Of a DNA stretch of 43,037 nt, positions 14,855-23,428 are shown piece by piece. Under the pieces are notes generated by a model. The model made no database searches and was not told the origin of the DNA. It saw only the letters and a list, made by a program, of their open reading frames with translations. How positions within the stretch are numbered: position 1 is the first letter of the stretch; every line of letters begins with the position of its first letter. Origin of the DNA: an uncultured Eubacteriales bacterium (GTDB taxonomy: Bacteria; Bacillota; Clostridia; Christensenellales; Aristaeellaceae); NCBI GenBank assembly GCA_900542395.1, contig UQNM01000009.1, positions 1 through 43,037 on the forward strand. The letters are read 5' to 3'. A program made the translations under genes and the position numbers.

Positions 14855-16240
14855 ATGAACAGAATGGAATACGATCTGGTGGGCGAAATGGCTGTGGATG
14901 CTGACGCATACTACGGGATTCACGCGCTGAGAGCGGCGGAAAACTTTCCGATCACGCATACCCGTCTGCCCGGAGACATGATAGTCAGCATGGCCTGGAT
15001 CAAGAAGGCCTGCGCGAGAGCAAATCGCGTGACAGGCGCGCTTTCATCCCGGGTGGCGGAGGCCATCGAACGCGCCTGCGACGAGTTGATCGACGGGAAG
15101 CTGCACGACCAGTTCATCGTCGACCCGATTCAAGGCGGCGCGGGCACATCCACCAACATGAACGCCAATGAGGTGATCGCCAACCGCGCCATCGAGTTGC
15201 TGGGCGGCGTCAAGGGTGACTACACGCTCGTGCATCCCAACGACCATGTGAACTGCGGGCAGTCCACCAACGACATCTACCCCACCTGCGTCAAGATGAC
15301 GCTGTACAGGGCCAGCGAAGGCCTGCAGCGGGAAATGGAAGCGCTGGTGAGCGTGCTGGAGAAGCGCGCGGCGGATTTTGACGGCGTGATCAAGATGGGG
15401 CGCACCCAGCTGCAGGATGCGGTGCCGATCCGGCTGGGTCAGGAGTTTTCTGCCTATGCGGCGGTGATGCGCCGGGAACGTGCGCGCCTTGAGCGCGGGC
15501 AGAAGGAGCTGCTTGTGCTGAACCTCGGCGGCACAGCCGTCGGCACGGGCATCAACGCCTCGGCGGCCTATATCGGGCAGGTGGTTCCGATTCTCTCCGG
15601 GATGACGGGCATTTCCTTCACCCAGAGCCCCGATCTGGTTGACGCCACACAGAATACGGACTGCTACCTGACGCTGTCCGCCGCGCTCAAAAGCTGCGCC
15701 GCCAGCCTGTCCAAAATGTGCAACGATCTGCGGCTCATGTCCTCAGGCCCCCGCGACGGGCTGGGAGAGATCAGCCTGCCCGCCCGGCAGAACGGCTCCT
15801 CCATCATGCCGGGCAAGGTGAATCCCGTGATTCCCGAGGTGGTCAACCAGATTGCCTTCCGGGTGATCGGCTATGACGCCACCGTCACGTTGGCCGTGGA
15901 GGGCGGGCAGCTGGAGCTGAACGCCTTTGAGCCTGTGATCTTTGACAGCCTGTATCAGGGCATGACCATGTTGCGCGGAGGCGTGCATACGCTGATTGAG
16001 CACTGCCTGCGCGACCTCCGGGCGAACGAAGAAATCTGCCGTCAGGAGGTGGAGCGCTCCGTGGGCGTTGTGACGGCACTGTGCCCGCGGATCGGGTACA
16101 ACGCGGCTTGCTCTCTCGCCCGGGAAGCGCTCAGGACGAAGTGCTCCGTCCGCGAGCTTGCCCTCAGCAGAGGCCTGCTGACAGCGCAGGAGCTCAATGC
16201 CCTGCTTGACCCGGCGGCCATGACCTGCATCCGGGTATAG
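14855..16240 (+). CDS. aspA: Aspartate ammonia-lyase (aspartase)
   Basis: A 461-residue member of the aspartase/fumarase superfamily starting MNRMEYDLVGEMAVDADAYYG. The substrate-binding region has QGGAGTSTNMNANEVIANRA, and the signature loop GSSIMPGKVNP is at residues 314-324, followed by VIPEVVNQIAF, which is typical of aspartases; class II fumarases have TQCE there. The enzyme makes fumarate and ammonia from aspartate, in the cytoplasm, as a homotetramer. The start has AAAGGAGA 13 bases upstream, a little far, but the downstream Met at 14864 is the only alternative. It is divergently controlled by the LysR gene. A weak GCGCC/GGCGC hairpin (16242-16257) follows the stop. Confidence 0.93.
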   Translation: MNRMEYDLVGEMAVDADAYYGIHALRAAENFPITHTRLPGDMIVSMAWIKKACARANRVTGALSSRVAEAIERACDELIDGKLHDQFIVDPIQGGAGTSTNMNANEVIANRAIELLGGVKGDYTLVHPNDHVNCGQSTNDIYPTCVKMTLYRASEGLQREMEALVSVLEKRAADFDGVIKMGRTQLQDAVPIRLGQEFSAYAAVMRRERARLERGQKELLVLNLGGTAVGTGINASAAYIGQVVPILSGMTGISFTQSPDLVDATQNTDCYLTLSAALKSCAASLSKMCNDLRLMSSGPRDGLGEISLPARQNGSSIMPGKVNPVIPEVVNQIAFRVIGYDATVTLAVEGGQLELNAFEPVIFDSLYQGMTMLRGGVHTLIEHCLRDLRANEEICRQEVERSVGVVTALCPRIGYNAACSLAREALRTKCSVRELALSRGLLTAQELNALLDPAAMTCIRV

Positions 16241-16344
16241 CGCGCCAAGGGAGGCGCTTGCCCCATGTCCGGCATCCGGCGGCTGTGTGCGTATTGCGGA
16301 CGGATATGGGTTTCCGGGGATGAAACGCAGACGACCTGAAAGAA

Positions 16345-16581
16345 TTGAATACATGTGAAGGATTCAAACTATACGCCACGGATTTGCTTTTGAATGCGGA
16401 TTCCCGGTTGATGGACGGCATGAATGGAACGTCCGTCATCCAATCTGACAGCGTACAGGATGCGCTTGTTATCCCGCTGGGCGCAATCCATGAAGATGAA
16501 ACGGGTGCATGTGTCTATCGTCTGGACGCAACAGATACGCAAAGCATCGTTTACGTCACCACCGGTCTTTCTTCTCCCTGA
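16345..16581 (+). pseudogene. Remnant of an RND/HlyD-type efflux adaptor protein
   Basis: The frame encodes about 78 residues that resemble the C-terminal part of membrane-fusion (MacA/HlyD-like) adaptors: LMDGMNGTSVIQSDSVQDALVIPLGAIHEDETGACVY then VYVTTGLSSP matches the usual pattern of a GM beta-strand, a VP..A strand and a closing V..G strand. There is no upstream part: an in-frame stop lies at 16321 and no start with an RBS exists. No transporter partner is nearby. Base composition is less GC-rich than the neighbours. I read it as a decayed fragment; a short expressed ORF is possible but unlikely. Confidence 0.55.
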
Positions 16582-16844
16582 GCCTGACCAACATGAAGAA
16601 TCCGCTGAAGAGATGAGTTTCATCCTCGCTTTCCGCTGCATCAAAAAAGCAGCTATGGTATAGAAGGTTTCCCTTCAAACCATAACTGCTTAACATCTTC
16701 GTGGATTTGCAGTATATGTATATCATTGCGGTAAGGGAGAACCTTCCCTTACATAATAACTACCACGACGAAACGGGGGGTTCAATCCGAAAGCCGCCTG
16801 TTTTTCGGCCGTAAGATCAGCCGCTCCCCAAAAAGCGCGGGCGG
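16582..16844. other. Gene-free stretch with small hairpins
   Basis: No supported ORF. It contains GCTGC/GCAGC near 16637-16655, a stem of TATGGT/ACCATA with inner GAAGG/CCTTC near 16653-16685, and an exact hairpin GTAAGGGA (16731-16738) with TCCCTTAC (16745-16752). The area looks like decayed sequence flanking the adaptor remnant. Confidence 0.4.
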
Positions 16845-17153
16845 TTAAAGCAAAAGCCATTCCGCAATCAGCACGACGGCGCAGCAGGAGGCCGCGACGG
16901 TGAACAGGCTTGCGCCGTTGAAGGCAAGCGCAATGCCCAGCACGAGCGCCAGCGCGCCCGCCAAGGGCGACTGCGTGGCCTGCACGATGGCGGGGAAGGT
17001 CATCACCGCGAGCGTGACGTAGGGCACGTAGAACAGAAACGAGCGCAGAAAGCGGTTGGTGATCGGCCTGCGGATGAGCGTCAGCGGCAGGGTGCGGATG
17101 AGAAAGCTCACGCCCGCCATGATGGCGATGTAGAGATAGATGCTGTGCGTCAC
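16845..17153 (-). CDS. azlD: AzlD-family branched-chain amino-acid exporter subunit
   Basis: A 102-residue membrane protein beginning at GTG 17153, VTHSIYLYIAIMAGVSFLIR, with the AzlD pattern of an N-terminal LPL..IRRP motif and FLFYVPYVTLAVMTFPAI. Three to four membrane helices. GTG overlaps the azlC stop by 4 bases (GTGA), so translation is coupled. AzlC and AzlD together form an exporter of branched-chain amino acids and analogues. A longer frame continues upstream across azlC but has no biological support. Length is typical. Confidence 0.88.
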   Translation of the reverse strand: MTHSIYLYIAIMAGVSFLIRTLPLTLIRRPITNRFLRSFLFYVPYVTLAVMTFPAIVQATQSPLAGALALVLGIALAFNGASLFTVAASCCAVVLIAEWLLL

Positions 17154-17902
17154 GGCGCGTTCCTCTCCTTTTCCGCGTCCTTCACGGGGAAGAGGAGCGC
17201 CGCACCGGCGGAGAGCGCGACGGTCAGGATGATGGTGCGCGTGCCGGAGGAGAGCGAGGAGACGAGCGGCAGGCGGCCGCAGGTGAAGCTGAGCGCGAAG
17301 GAGAGCAGCACCAGCGCGGCGACGACCTTGTTTTTGCGCGCCGGAGGGATGATGATGGCGAGGAACATGCCATAAAGCGCGACGCTCAGCGCGCTGACCA
17401 CGCGCGCCGGAAGCAGGTTGCCGACGACCACGCCCAGCGCCGTGCCGACAGCCCAGCTCGGCGCGGCGACGAGAATCGCGCCGTACATGTAATACGGATC
17501 GAGCCAGCCGTCGCAGGAGATGGCGAGGCCGAACAGCTCGTCCGTCACGTCGTAACCGACGAGCAGACGGTGGCGCATCGGCGTGCCGGGCGCGAATTTC
17601 TGGCTGAGCGAGCAGCTCATCAGCAGATAGCGCGCGTTGGCGATGAGCGTCACCACCGCGATTTCCAGATAGGATGCGTCGGCCGCGATGGTGGTGAAAC
17701 CCGCGTATTCGCCCGCGGAAGCGTTGTTGAGCAGGCTGACCAGAAAGCCCTGAAAGGCGTTGAGCCCGGCGTTGCGCGCCGCGATGCCCAGCGAAAACGC
17801 GACGGCCAGATAGCCCAGCCCGATCGGAACGCCGTCGCGCATGCCGTGCACGAGCGCGGGCGTATGGCTGCGGGCTCCTTCGGCCGAGAAAGAGATCGAC
17901 AT
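17150..17902 (-). CDS. azlC: AzlC-family branched-chain amino-acid exporter subunit
   Basis: A 250-residue membrane protein starting MSISFSAEGARSHTPALVHG with RBS GGAGGC. Family features are GMRDGVPIGLGYLAVAFSLGI near the N-terminus, SLLNNASAGEYAGFTTIA, and LLVGYDVTDELFGLAI in the centre. It has about seven to eight membrane helices. AzlC is the large subunit of the AzlCD exporter, which relieves toxicity from excess branched-chain amino acids or their analogues. The pair has its own promoter directly after the terminator of the upstream ABC gene and no Lrp-type regulator is adjacent. Confidence 0.9.
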   Translation of the reverse strand: MSISFSAEGARSHTPALVHGMRDGVPIGLGYLAVAFSLGIAARNAGLNAFQGFLVSLLNNASAGEYAGFTTIAADASYLEIAVVTLIANARYLLMSCSLSQKFAPGTPMRHRLLVGYDVTDELFGLAISCDGWLDPYYMYGAILVAAPSWAVGTALGVVVGNLLPARVVSALSVALYGMFLAIIIPPARKNKVVAALVLLSFALSFTCGRLPLVSSLSSGTRTIILTVALSAGAALLFPVKDAEKERNAP

Positions 17903-17950
17903 GAAGCGTGCCTCCGATATGCAGAAATGGAATGAAAAAAAGCAAAAACA

Positions 17951-17979
17951 AGTATACAGCGAAAACCGCCGTTCGTAAA
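17951..17979 (-). promoter_or_regulatory. Promoter of azlCD
   Basis: On the minus strand TTTACG (17974-17979) and TATACT (17951-17956) are 17 bp apart. The -35 lies in the terminator hairpin of the upstream ABC gene. Confidence 0.6.
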
Positions 17980-17990
17980 GCGAACGGCGG
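17961..17990 (-). terminator. Terminator of the M14/MATE/ABC operon
   Basis: CCGCCGTTCG (17966-17975) and CGAACGGCGG (17981-17990) form an exact 10-bp stem around TAAAG. On the minus strand it is followed by TTTTCGC and lies just after the ABC gene stop at 18007. Confidence 0.7.
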
Positions 17991-18006
17991 GAAAAAATAA
18001 AGTTTT

Positions 18007-19803
18007 TCAGCCTTCCCCGCTCAGCCTTGCGCCTGCGGCCAGCTCGGCGTAAACGCCGCCCTGCTCGACGAGCTGCGCATGGGTGCCGCGTTCGAGAATA
18101 CCGTGTTCGCCGATGACCACGATTTCATCCGCGCTGCGGATGGTGGACAGGCGGTGGGCGATCACCAGCGTCGTGCGCCCCTTGGCGAGACGATCAAACG
18201 CGGCCTGAATCTTGCGCTCGGTGGCGGTATCCAGCGCGCTGGTCGCCTCGTCCAAAATGAGCACGCGCGGGTTTTTCAGGAAGATACGGGCGATGGAGAC
18301 GCGCTGCTTCTGGCCGCCGGAGAGCATCACGCCGCGCTCGCCGACGATGGTGTTGTATCCGTCCGGCATGGCCATCACGTCCTCGTGAATTTCGGCCAGC
18401 TTGGCGGCCTCGATCACCTCGTCCATCGTCGCGTTCGGGCGGCCGTAGCGAATATTATCCAGAATCGTACCCGCGAAGAGGAAGACATCCTGCTGGACGA
18501 TGCCGATGCTGCCGCGCAGATCGGCCAGCTTGATATGGCGGATATCCTGCCCGTCGAGCGTGATCGAGCCGGAGGAAATCTCGTAGAAGCGCGGGATCAA
18601 CTGGCAGAGCGTCGATTTGCCGCCGCCGCTCTGGCCGACCAGCGCCAGCATTTCGCCGGGCTTGATGTGCAGATTGATGTGGGAGAGAACGTCGCCCTTG
18701 CCCTCGTCATAGGAGAAGGAGACGTCGTTGAAGCGGATGTCGCCGTCCACATGGGTCAGCGCGACCGCATCGGGCGCATCGACGATATCCGGGTCTTCGT
18801 GCATGATGGCGCGGAAGCGCTGGAAGCCCGCCATGCCCTGCGTGAATTGCTCGGTGAACTGGGTCAGCTTGCGAATCGGGCTCTGCACGCTGGCAACGTA
18901 CATGTTGAAGGTGACGAGTGTGGCGATATCCATCTGGTTTTTCATAATCAGATAGCTGCCCACGAAGATGACGGACAGGCTCATCAGGTTCATCATCAGC
19001 TCCGTGCCGGAGAAGAAGCCCGCCATCACCTTGTAATAGCCCTGCTTGGCGGAAACGTATTGATCCGTGCAGCGGGTGAACTTGTCGATCTCTTCATCCT
19101 CGTTGCCGAACGCCTTGGCGACGCGCACGCCGGAGATGGAGCTTTCGATTTCCGCGTTGATGCCCGCCGTGCGGCGCTTGACGTCGCGGGAGACCTTCAT
19201 CATGTTGCGTCGGCGCATCGCGACGAACAGGACGATCATCGGCACGGCGATCATCAGCACGAGCGCCAGCTTCTTCTGGATGTTCCAGAGGACGAGGAAC
19301 GAGCCGGTCAGCGTCACGATGGAGATGAACAGATCCTCCGGGCCGTGGTGCGCCAGCTCCGTGATATCGAACAGATCCGTCGTCACGCGGGACATCAGCA
19401 GGCCGGTGCGGTTTTTGTCGTAAAAGCTGAAGCCGAGCTTCTGCATGTGTGCGAAGATGGCCGTGCGCATATCCGCTTCGATGTGAACGCCCATCAGGTG
19501 CCCCAGATAGGTGACGATCCACTGCGCCGCCGTGCGGATGAGGAACGCGGCGAGCATCGCGCCCATCACAATCAGGAAGGTGCGCATCGCCTGATTGGGA
19601 ATGTAGTCGTAGAGCACCTTGCGCGTGACCACCGGGAACAGAATATCCACCAGCGCGATCACCAGCGCGCAGAACATATCCAGCAGGAACATGCCCAGAT
19701 GCGGCTTGTAGAACGCGGCAAACTCGCGGAGCGCGCCGCGCTTGGGCGCGGCCTTTTCTTCAAAGGCGGAAAGGGATTGATTGGCGCGTGTGTTGTTCAT
19801 CAT
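18007..19803 (-). CDS. ABC exporter, fused membrane and ATPase domains
   Basis: A 598-residue half-transporter starting MMNNTRANQS with GAGGGTAAC upstream; an earlier in-frame start at 19899 lies inside the MATE gene and lacks an RBS. Residues about 30-320 hold six membrane helices (FLLDMFCALVIALVDILFPVV first). The ATPase domain has Walker A GQSGGGKST, signature LSGGQKQRVSIAR, Walker B VLILDEAT and the H-loop IAHRLSTI. It is a type IV (MsbA/LmrA-like) exporter that works as a homodimer or with a partner not in the window. Substrate unknown; lipids, drugs or peptides are usual. It follows the MATE gene by 74 bases on the same strand and is the last gene before the terminator. Confidence 0.92.
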   Translation of the reverse strand: MMNNTRANQSLSAFEEKAAPKRGALREFAAFYKPHLGMFLLDMFCALVIALVDILFPVVTRKVLYDYIPNQAMRTFLIVMGAMLAAFLIRTAAQWIVTYLGHLMGVHIEADMRTAIFAHMQKLGFSFYDKNRTGLLMSRVTTDLFDITELAHHGPEDLFISIVTLTGSFLVLWNIQKKLALVLMIAVPMIVLFVAMRRRNMMKVSRDVKRRTAGINAEIESSISGVRVAKAFGNEDEEIDKFTRCTDQYVSAKQGYYKVMAGFFSGTELMMNLMSLSVIFVGSYLIMKNQMDIATLVTFNMYVASVQSPIRKLTQFTEQFTQGMAGFQRFRAIMHEDPDIVDAPDAVALTHVDGDIRFNDVSFSYDEGKGDVLSHINLHIKPGEMLALVGQSGGGKSTLCQLIPRFYEISSGSITLDGQDIRHIKLADLRGSIGIVQQDVFLFAGTILDNIRYGRPNATMDEVIEAAKLAEIHEDVMAMPDGYNTIVGERGVMLSGGQKQRVSIARIFLKNPRVLILDEATSALDTATERKIQAAFDRLAKGRTTLVIAHRLSTIRSADEIVVIGEHGILERGTHAQLVEQGGVYAELAAGARLSGEG

Positions 19804-19877
19804 GTTACCCTCTAAACGACGAAATTGTGCAAAGAAACGGGATCGCCGACGGCGCGGCGATCCGATGGGCGCAGGGT

Positions 19878-21224
19878 CTATATCACGGGGCGAATCCATT
19901 TATAGGAGCGGAAATGCAGGAGATACGCGCTGCACTTGATGATATCCTCCGAGAGATACATGACCAGATAGGTCATCGGCACGCTCCAGTGCAGATATAG
20001 CCCGGCCAGCATCGTCAGCGGCAGGCCGATCAGGTACAGCGTGATGCAATCGACGATCAGGCCAAAGCGTGTGTCGCCGCCCGCGCGGAACACGCCCATC
20101 ACCAGGATGGCGGGGATGTTGTGCAGCACCATCTCCAGCGCGCAGATCGCCAGCACGGCCAGCGCGTCGTCGCGCACGGCCTGCGAAACGCCGAAGAGCG
20201 AAAGCAGCGGCTGGCGGAGCGCCAGCATCCCCGCGCCGATGAGCACGGAGAGGCCGATCGTGAGCTGCACATGGCGCTTGGCGCAGAGCTTGCTGAGCGG
20301 CACGTCGCCGCGCCCGATGGCGCTGCCGATCATCACCGCGCTGGAAGAGCAAAGCCCCATCACCGCAACGCTCGTCAGATCCTCGATGGATTTGACGACG
20401 GTGATTGACGCATACGCGCCCGTGCCCATGTGGCCGTAGACGGAGCTGTAGAGCAGATTGCCCAGCGCCCAGGCGCTTTCGTTGAGCATGGCAGGCATGC
20501 TGACCCGCGCGAAATCGCGGATAAAGCCGCCCGTGATGCCGACAAGGCCGCTCCGCCCCGTGCGGAGCAGCGTTTTTTTCGCGACGCCCGCGCCGTAAAT
20601 CACCAGCGCGCCGACGACGGCGGAGACCAGCGACGCGATGGCCGCGCCCTGAACGCCCAGCGCGGGGAAGCCGCACAGGCCGAAAATCAGCAGCGCGTTC
20701 AGCACGATGTTGACCGCGACGGAGATCAGCGAACCGACAAACGGAATCATAACGCGGCCGGTGCTTTGCAGCAGCGTGCCGCCGCCGCGCGTGAGCGCCA
20801 GAAACGGATAGCTGACGGCGATGATGCGCAGATAGGAAGAACCCAGCGCGACGACCTGCTCATCCGGGGAGAACAGGCGGACGATGCCCTCCGGAAAGAG
20901 CAGCGCCGCGAGCATGAACAGCAGGGAAGCCGCCTGCGTGCCGACGGTCATCAGGCCGTAGGTGCGGCGCATGCCCGCGTCGTCGCCCGCGCCGTAAAAC
21001 TGGGAGATGAACACGGACGCGCCGCTGGAAAAGCCGAAAAAGACGATGGTTAAGAACCACGTCCATTTGCCCGCCATGCCGACGGCGGCCAGCGGCGTAT
21101 CGCCCAGGCGGCCGATCATCATGGTATCGATCAGCGTGAAGGAGGAGGCGAGCAGATTTTGCAGGGTCACCGGCACGGCGATGGAAAGCAGCGTGCGGGT
21201 GAAACCGGGAGGCGTTTTTGTCAT
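19878..21224 (-). CDS. MATE family multidrug/small-molecule exporter
   Basis: A 448-residue membrane protein beginning MTKTPPGFTRTLLSIAVPVT, with about 12 helices in two similar halves and the MATE features PVTLQNLLASSFTLIDTMMIGRLG and FFGFSSGASVFISQFYGAGD. MATE proteins use sodium or proton gradients to export cationic organic molecules. It starts only 3 bases after the preceding M14 gene, so the two are cotranscribed and possibly translationally coupled. The export partner function in an operon with two amidohydrolase-like M14 proteins and an ABC exporter suggests handling of a shared small acylated metabolite; this is inference. Confidence 0.9.
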   Translation of the reverse strand: MTKTPPGFTRTLLSIAVPVTLQNLLASSFTLIDTMMIGRLGDTPLAAVGMAGKWTWFLTIVFFGFSSGASVFISQFYGAGDDAGMRRTYGLMTVGTQAASLLFMLAALLFPEGIVRLFSPDEQVVALGSSYLRIIAVSYPFLALTRGGGTLLQSTGRVMIPFVGSLISVAVNIVLNALLIFGLCGFPALGVQGAAIASLVSAVVGALVIYGAGVAKKTLLRTGRSGLVGITGGFIRDFARVSMPAMLNESAWALGNLLYSSVYGHMGTGAYASITVVKSIEDLTSVAVMGLCSSSAVMIGSAIGRGDVPLSKLCAKRHVQLTIGLSVLIGAGMLALRQPLLSLFGVSQAVRDDALAVLAICALEMVLHNIPAILVMGVFRAGGDTRFGLIVDCITLYLIGLPLTMLAGLYLHWSVPMTYLVMYLSEDIIKCSAYLLHFRSYKWIRPVI

Positions 21225-21227
21225 GGC

Positions 21228-22157
21228 TTACGCTCCCGCCAGCACCTGAAAGACCGGGCTGTGCTCCGTGATGAACGGGCCGTCCTGCATGAAGAAGAGC
21301 ATGCCTGTCACCGGGGCTTTGAGCACCTCGCGCACCGAGCCGTCGCAGGGGTTGATGATAAAGGCGAGCTGCTCGCCGCGGCGGACGTGCGCGCCCGCGA
21401 ACTTGACGCGGCGCAGAAGCCCCGCGCTCGTCGCGGAAACGGAGGTCATATCCGCGTTGGTGATGATGGAGGAGGCGTGACCCGGCGCGGTTTCGCTGCG
21501 GATGACCCCGCGGCTGTTGAGGAAGCGGACGATGGCGCGCAGGCTCTGATCCGCCGCGGCCTCGTCGATTTCGCGCGTCTTGCCCGCATAGAGGGAATAC
21601 GCCTGCGTGCCGCAGAGCTGCCAGTTGTAGTTGAGGGTCGTCTGGTCGTAATCGCGCGGGGTGCGGACGTAGACATAGGGCAGGCCGAATTCGCAGCCCA
21701 AATCGGGGTTCTGCCGCCCGGTGTCCATCATGCGCACATGCGGCACGAAGGAGCCGGGCTGATAGAAGCTGGTGAGCTGCACGCCGTAGCGATAATTCTT
21801 GACGCGCTCGAGCAGCGCGTCCGTGATGCGCTCGGTCGTCGAGCCGGTGGGATCGCCGGGGAAACGGCGGTTGATGTCCATGTTTTCCGGCTCCCAGAGG
21901 CGCGAGCCCTCGTTCATCGACGCGCCGATGGCGGTGGGCACGATCATAACGCTCTTGCCCGGCTGAATGCCGTCTTCCTTCTCCACCTCGCGCAGGAAGG
22001 AGACGAGCCGCGCGCAGACATAGAGCTGCTGCACCTCGTCGCCGCGCAGCGCGCCGACGACGGCGCAGGTCTTTTCGCCCTTGCCGAAGCGATAGGCCAT
22101 GATGCTCATATCATCCCGGAAATACGACGGGAGGGTGAACAGAATATCCTTTTTCAT
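21228..22157 (-). CDS. M14 (succinylglutamate desuccinylase-like) protein lacking zinc ligands
   Basis: A 309-residue protein starting MKKDILFTLPSYFRDDMSIM at 22157, with GAAAGGAG upstream and a 4-base ATGA overlap with the upstream paralogue. It aligns by eye with AstE/AspA-type M14 proteins: DINRRFPGD is the usual DxNRxFPG element. However the first zinc motif reads ALRGDE, with Arg38 in place of the His, and the DLH motif is QLT (Gln127, Thr129). Two of the three zinc ligands are therefore missing, so I read it as a pseudoenzyme or a protein with a new activity. The C-terminal beta domain (RRGEQLAFIINP) is intact and the frame is complete, which argues for a retained role. Confidence 0.82.
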   Translation of the reverse strand: MKKDILFTLPSYFRDDMSIMAYRFGKGEKTCAVVGALRGDEVQQLYVCARLVSFLREVEKEDGIQPGKSVMIVPTAIGASMNEGSRLWEPENMDINRRFPGDPTGSTTERITDALLERVKNYRYGVQLTSFYQPGSFVPHVRMMDTGRQNPDLGCEFGLPYVYVRTPRDYDQTTLNYNWQLCGTQAYSLYAGKTREIDEAAADQSLRAIVRFLNSRGVIRSETAPGHASSIITNADMTSVSATSAGLLRRVKFAGAHVRRGEQLAFIINPCDGSVREVLKAPVTGMLFFMQDGPFITEHSPVFQVLAGA

Positions 22158-23110
22158 GCCCGCTCCTTTCTGATCCTGGCGATCAGCGTGCCGGGATACA
22201 CGGAGGAATAGCTGCGCTGGCTGAACACGAGCCCTGCGCACGGCGCCTTGACGGTCTCGCGGGCGACGCCGTCGAGCGCGTCGATCACCGTGCCGAGCAC
22301 CTGTCCCGCTTCGGCGTGGATGCCGAGGCAGTCCTCCGGCACGAACACGCCGGGGAACTCGCAGGCCACGCGGCAGACGTCCTCGCTCGTGCGCACGGTG
22401 GGAATGTCGGCGGACGCATCCGGCGCGGCGATGGCGTCGCCCGCCCATATGCCCATCTCCTTCAGCTTGCAGAAGATGCCGTCCACAACGGAGAAGGCGA
22501 TTTCCTGCGGCAGGCGGCGGCGCTCGTCGGCCTCCAAGATGACCGCGTCGGTGCCCACGGCGCCCAGCGCGCCGGTCAGCGAGGCGGAGAAGGAGCCCTT
22601 GTCCGGGTAGACCCAGATGAGCTGCGGGCAGAGCGCGCGGACGCGGGGCAGAAGCCGCTCGGCTTCCTTCGCGCTGACGCGCACTTCGTACAATTCGCTC
22701 TTGTTGCGCGCACTGGCGTGAAGATCCAGCACAAGGTCCGCGCCGCGCATATCCTGAATCACCTGATGGCACATGTATTCAAGCGGCGTGCCGTTCGGCG
22801 AGCCGGGGAAAGCGCGGTTCATATCCAGCCGCGTGCCGGAGGGCACCAGACGCTCGCCGATGTCCAGACCGAGCGGGTTGAGCATGGGGTAAAAATCCAC
22901 CGTGCCGCGAAGCGCGTCCGGATGTTCGCCGATGCGCTGCTGCACCAGATAGACGATGAGCTGACCCATCATTTCGTCGCCGTGCGTGCCCGTAGCGATG
23001 CAGACGCGGCCGGCGGAAGATCCGTCGGGGGCGTACCGGCAGCGCTTGATGCTCCATCGCTCCTCGATGGGCAGGGCGACGCTGGCAACCGTCGTCAATG
23101 TCTTGAGCAA
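22154..23110 (-). CDS. M14 family succinylglutamate desuccinylase/aspartoacylase-like hydrolase
   Basis: A 318-residue protein. The best start is TTG at 23110 with AAAGGAG 9 bases upstream; an in-frame ATG at 23260 lies in the leader hairpin and has no RBS. Zinc ligands are intact: His43 and Glu46 in GTHGDE and His131 in DLHAS. The substrate arginine motif DMNRAFPG is present. Members of this family cleave N-acyl groups from amino acids or related amides (deacylation with zinc). The substrate cannot be named. It is translationally coupled to a zinc-less paralogue and then to MATE and ABC exporters. It is first in the operon, behind a long leader with a hairpin (23151-23188). Confidence 0.87.
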   Translation of the reverse strand: MLKTLTTVASVALPIEERWSIKRCRYAPDGSSAGRVCIATGTHGDEMMGQLIVYLVQQRIGEHPDALRGTVDFYPMLNPLGLDIGERLVPSGTRLDMNRAFPGSPNGTPLEYMCHQVIQDMRGADLVLDLHASARNKSELYEVRVSAKEAERLLPRVRALCPQLIWVYPDKGSFSASLTGALGAVGTDAVILEADERRRLPQEIAFSVVDGIFCKLKEMGIWAGDAIAAPDASADIPTVRTSEDVCRVACEFPGVFVPEDCLGIHAEAGQVLGTVIDALDGVARETVKAPCAGLVFSQRSYSSVYPGTLIARIRKERA

Positions 23111-23150
23111 AACGACCCTCTCCTTTTGAAACGATATCAAGCCTTTCAAA

Positions 23151-23188
23151 GGGGCTGCGGCATGAATCAAACCATGCGCGGCAGCCCC
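23151..23188 (-). other. Leader hairpin of the M14 operon
   Basis: GGGGCTGC (23151-23158) pairs with GCAGCCCC (23181-23188), with an inner GCATG/CATGC stem and a loop AATCAAAC. It lies in the predicted transcript 40 bases before the TTG start. On the minus strand it is followed by TTTGAAAGG, so it could act as an attenuator or stabilise the RNA. Confidence 0.45.
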
Positions 23189-23272
23189 CGTTGTTTCCCG
23201 ATTTGCGATGGGAACGGCCAAGCGCGCACCCTTGCACCCGATGCGGACGCCATCGCCCATTTCTACGCTATG

Positions 23273-23301
23273 ATGCTAACACAAACGGAGGGGTTTTGCA
23301 A
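23273..23301 (-). promoter_or_regulatory. Likely promoter of the M14/MATE/ABC operon
   Basis: On the minus strand TTGCAA (23296-23301) and TAGCAT (23273-23278) are 17 bp apart. Both boxes deviate from consensus by two bases, so the assignment is moderate. Confidence 0.45.
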
Positions 23302-23366
23302 GTGAAAGCGGCATAATTTCATTCCGGCGCGCGCGTTAAAAAGGAATGGCTCATCATGGGAAAATG

Positions 23367-23375
23367 TGTTATAAT
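23367..23375 (+). promoter_or_regulatory. Extended -10 promoter of the glycosyltransferase operon
   Basis: TGTTATAAT (23367-23375) is a perfect extended -10 without a recognisable -35. The glycosyltransferase start is 53 bases downstream. Confidence 0.6.
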
Positions 23376-23428
23376 CAGATGAATGACGCTTGATTACCGG
23401 GAACGCCCGGGAACAAAGGAGAAGGAAC

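Noticed and set aside
16845..17951. A single 368-codon frame covering azlD and most of azlC
   Set aside because: Only its last 102 codons make an AzlD protein; the upstream part is Arg-rich out-of-frame azlC sequence. GTG at 17153 with a 4-base overlap explains azlD.
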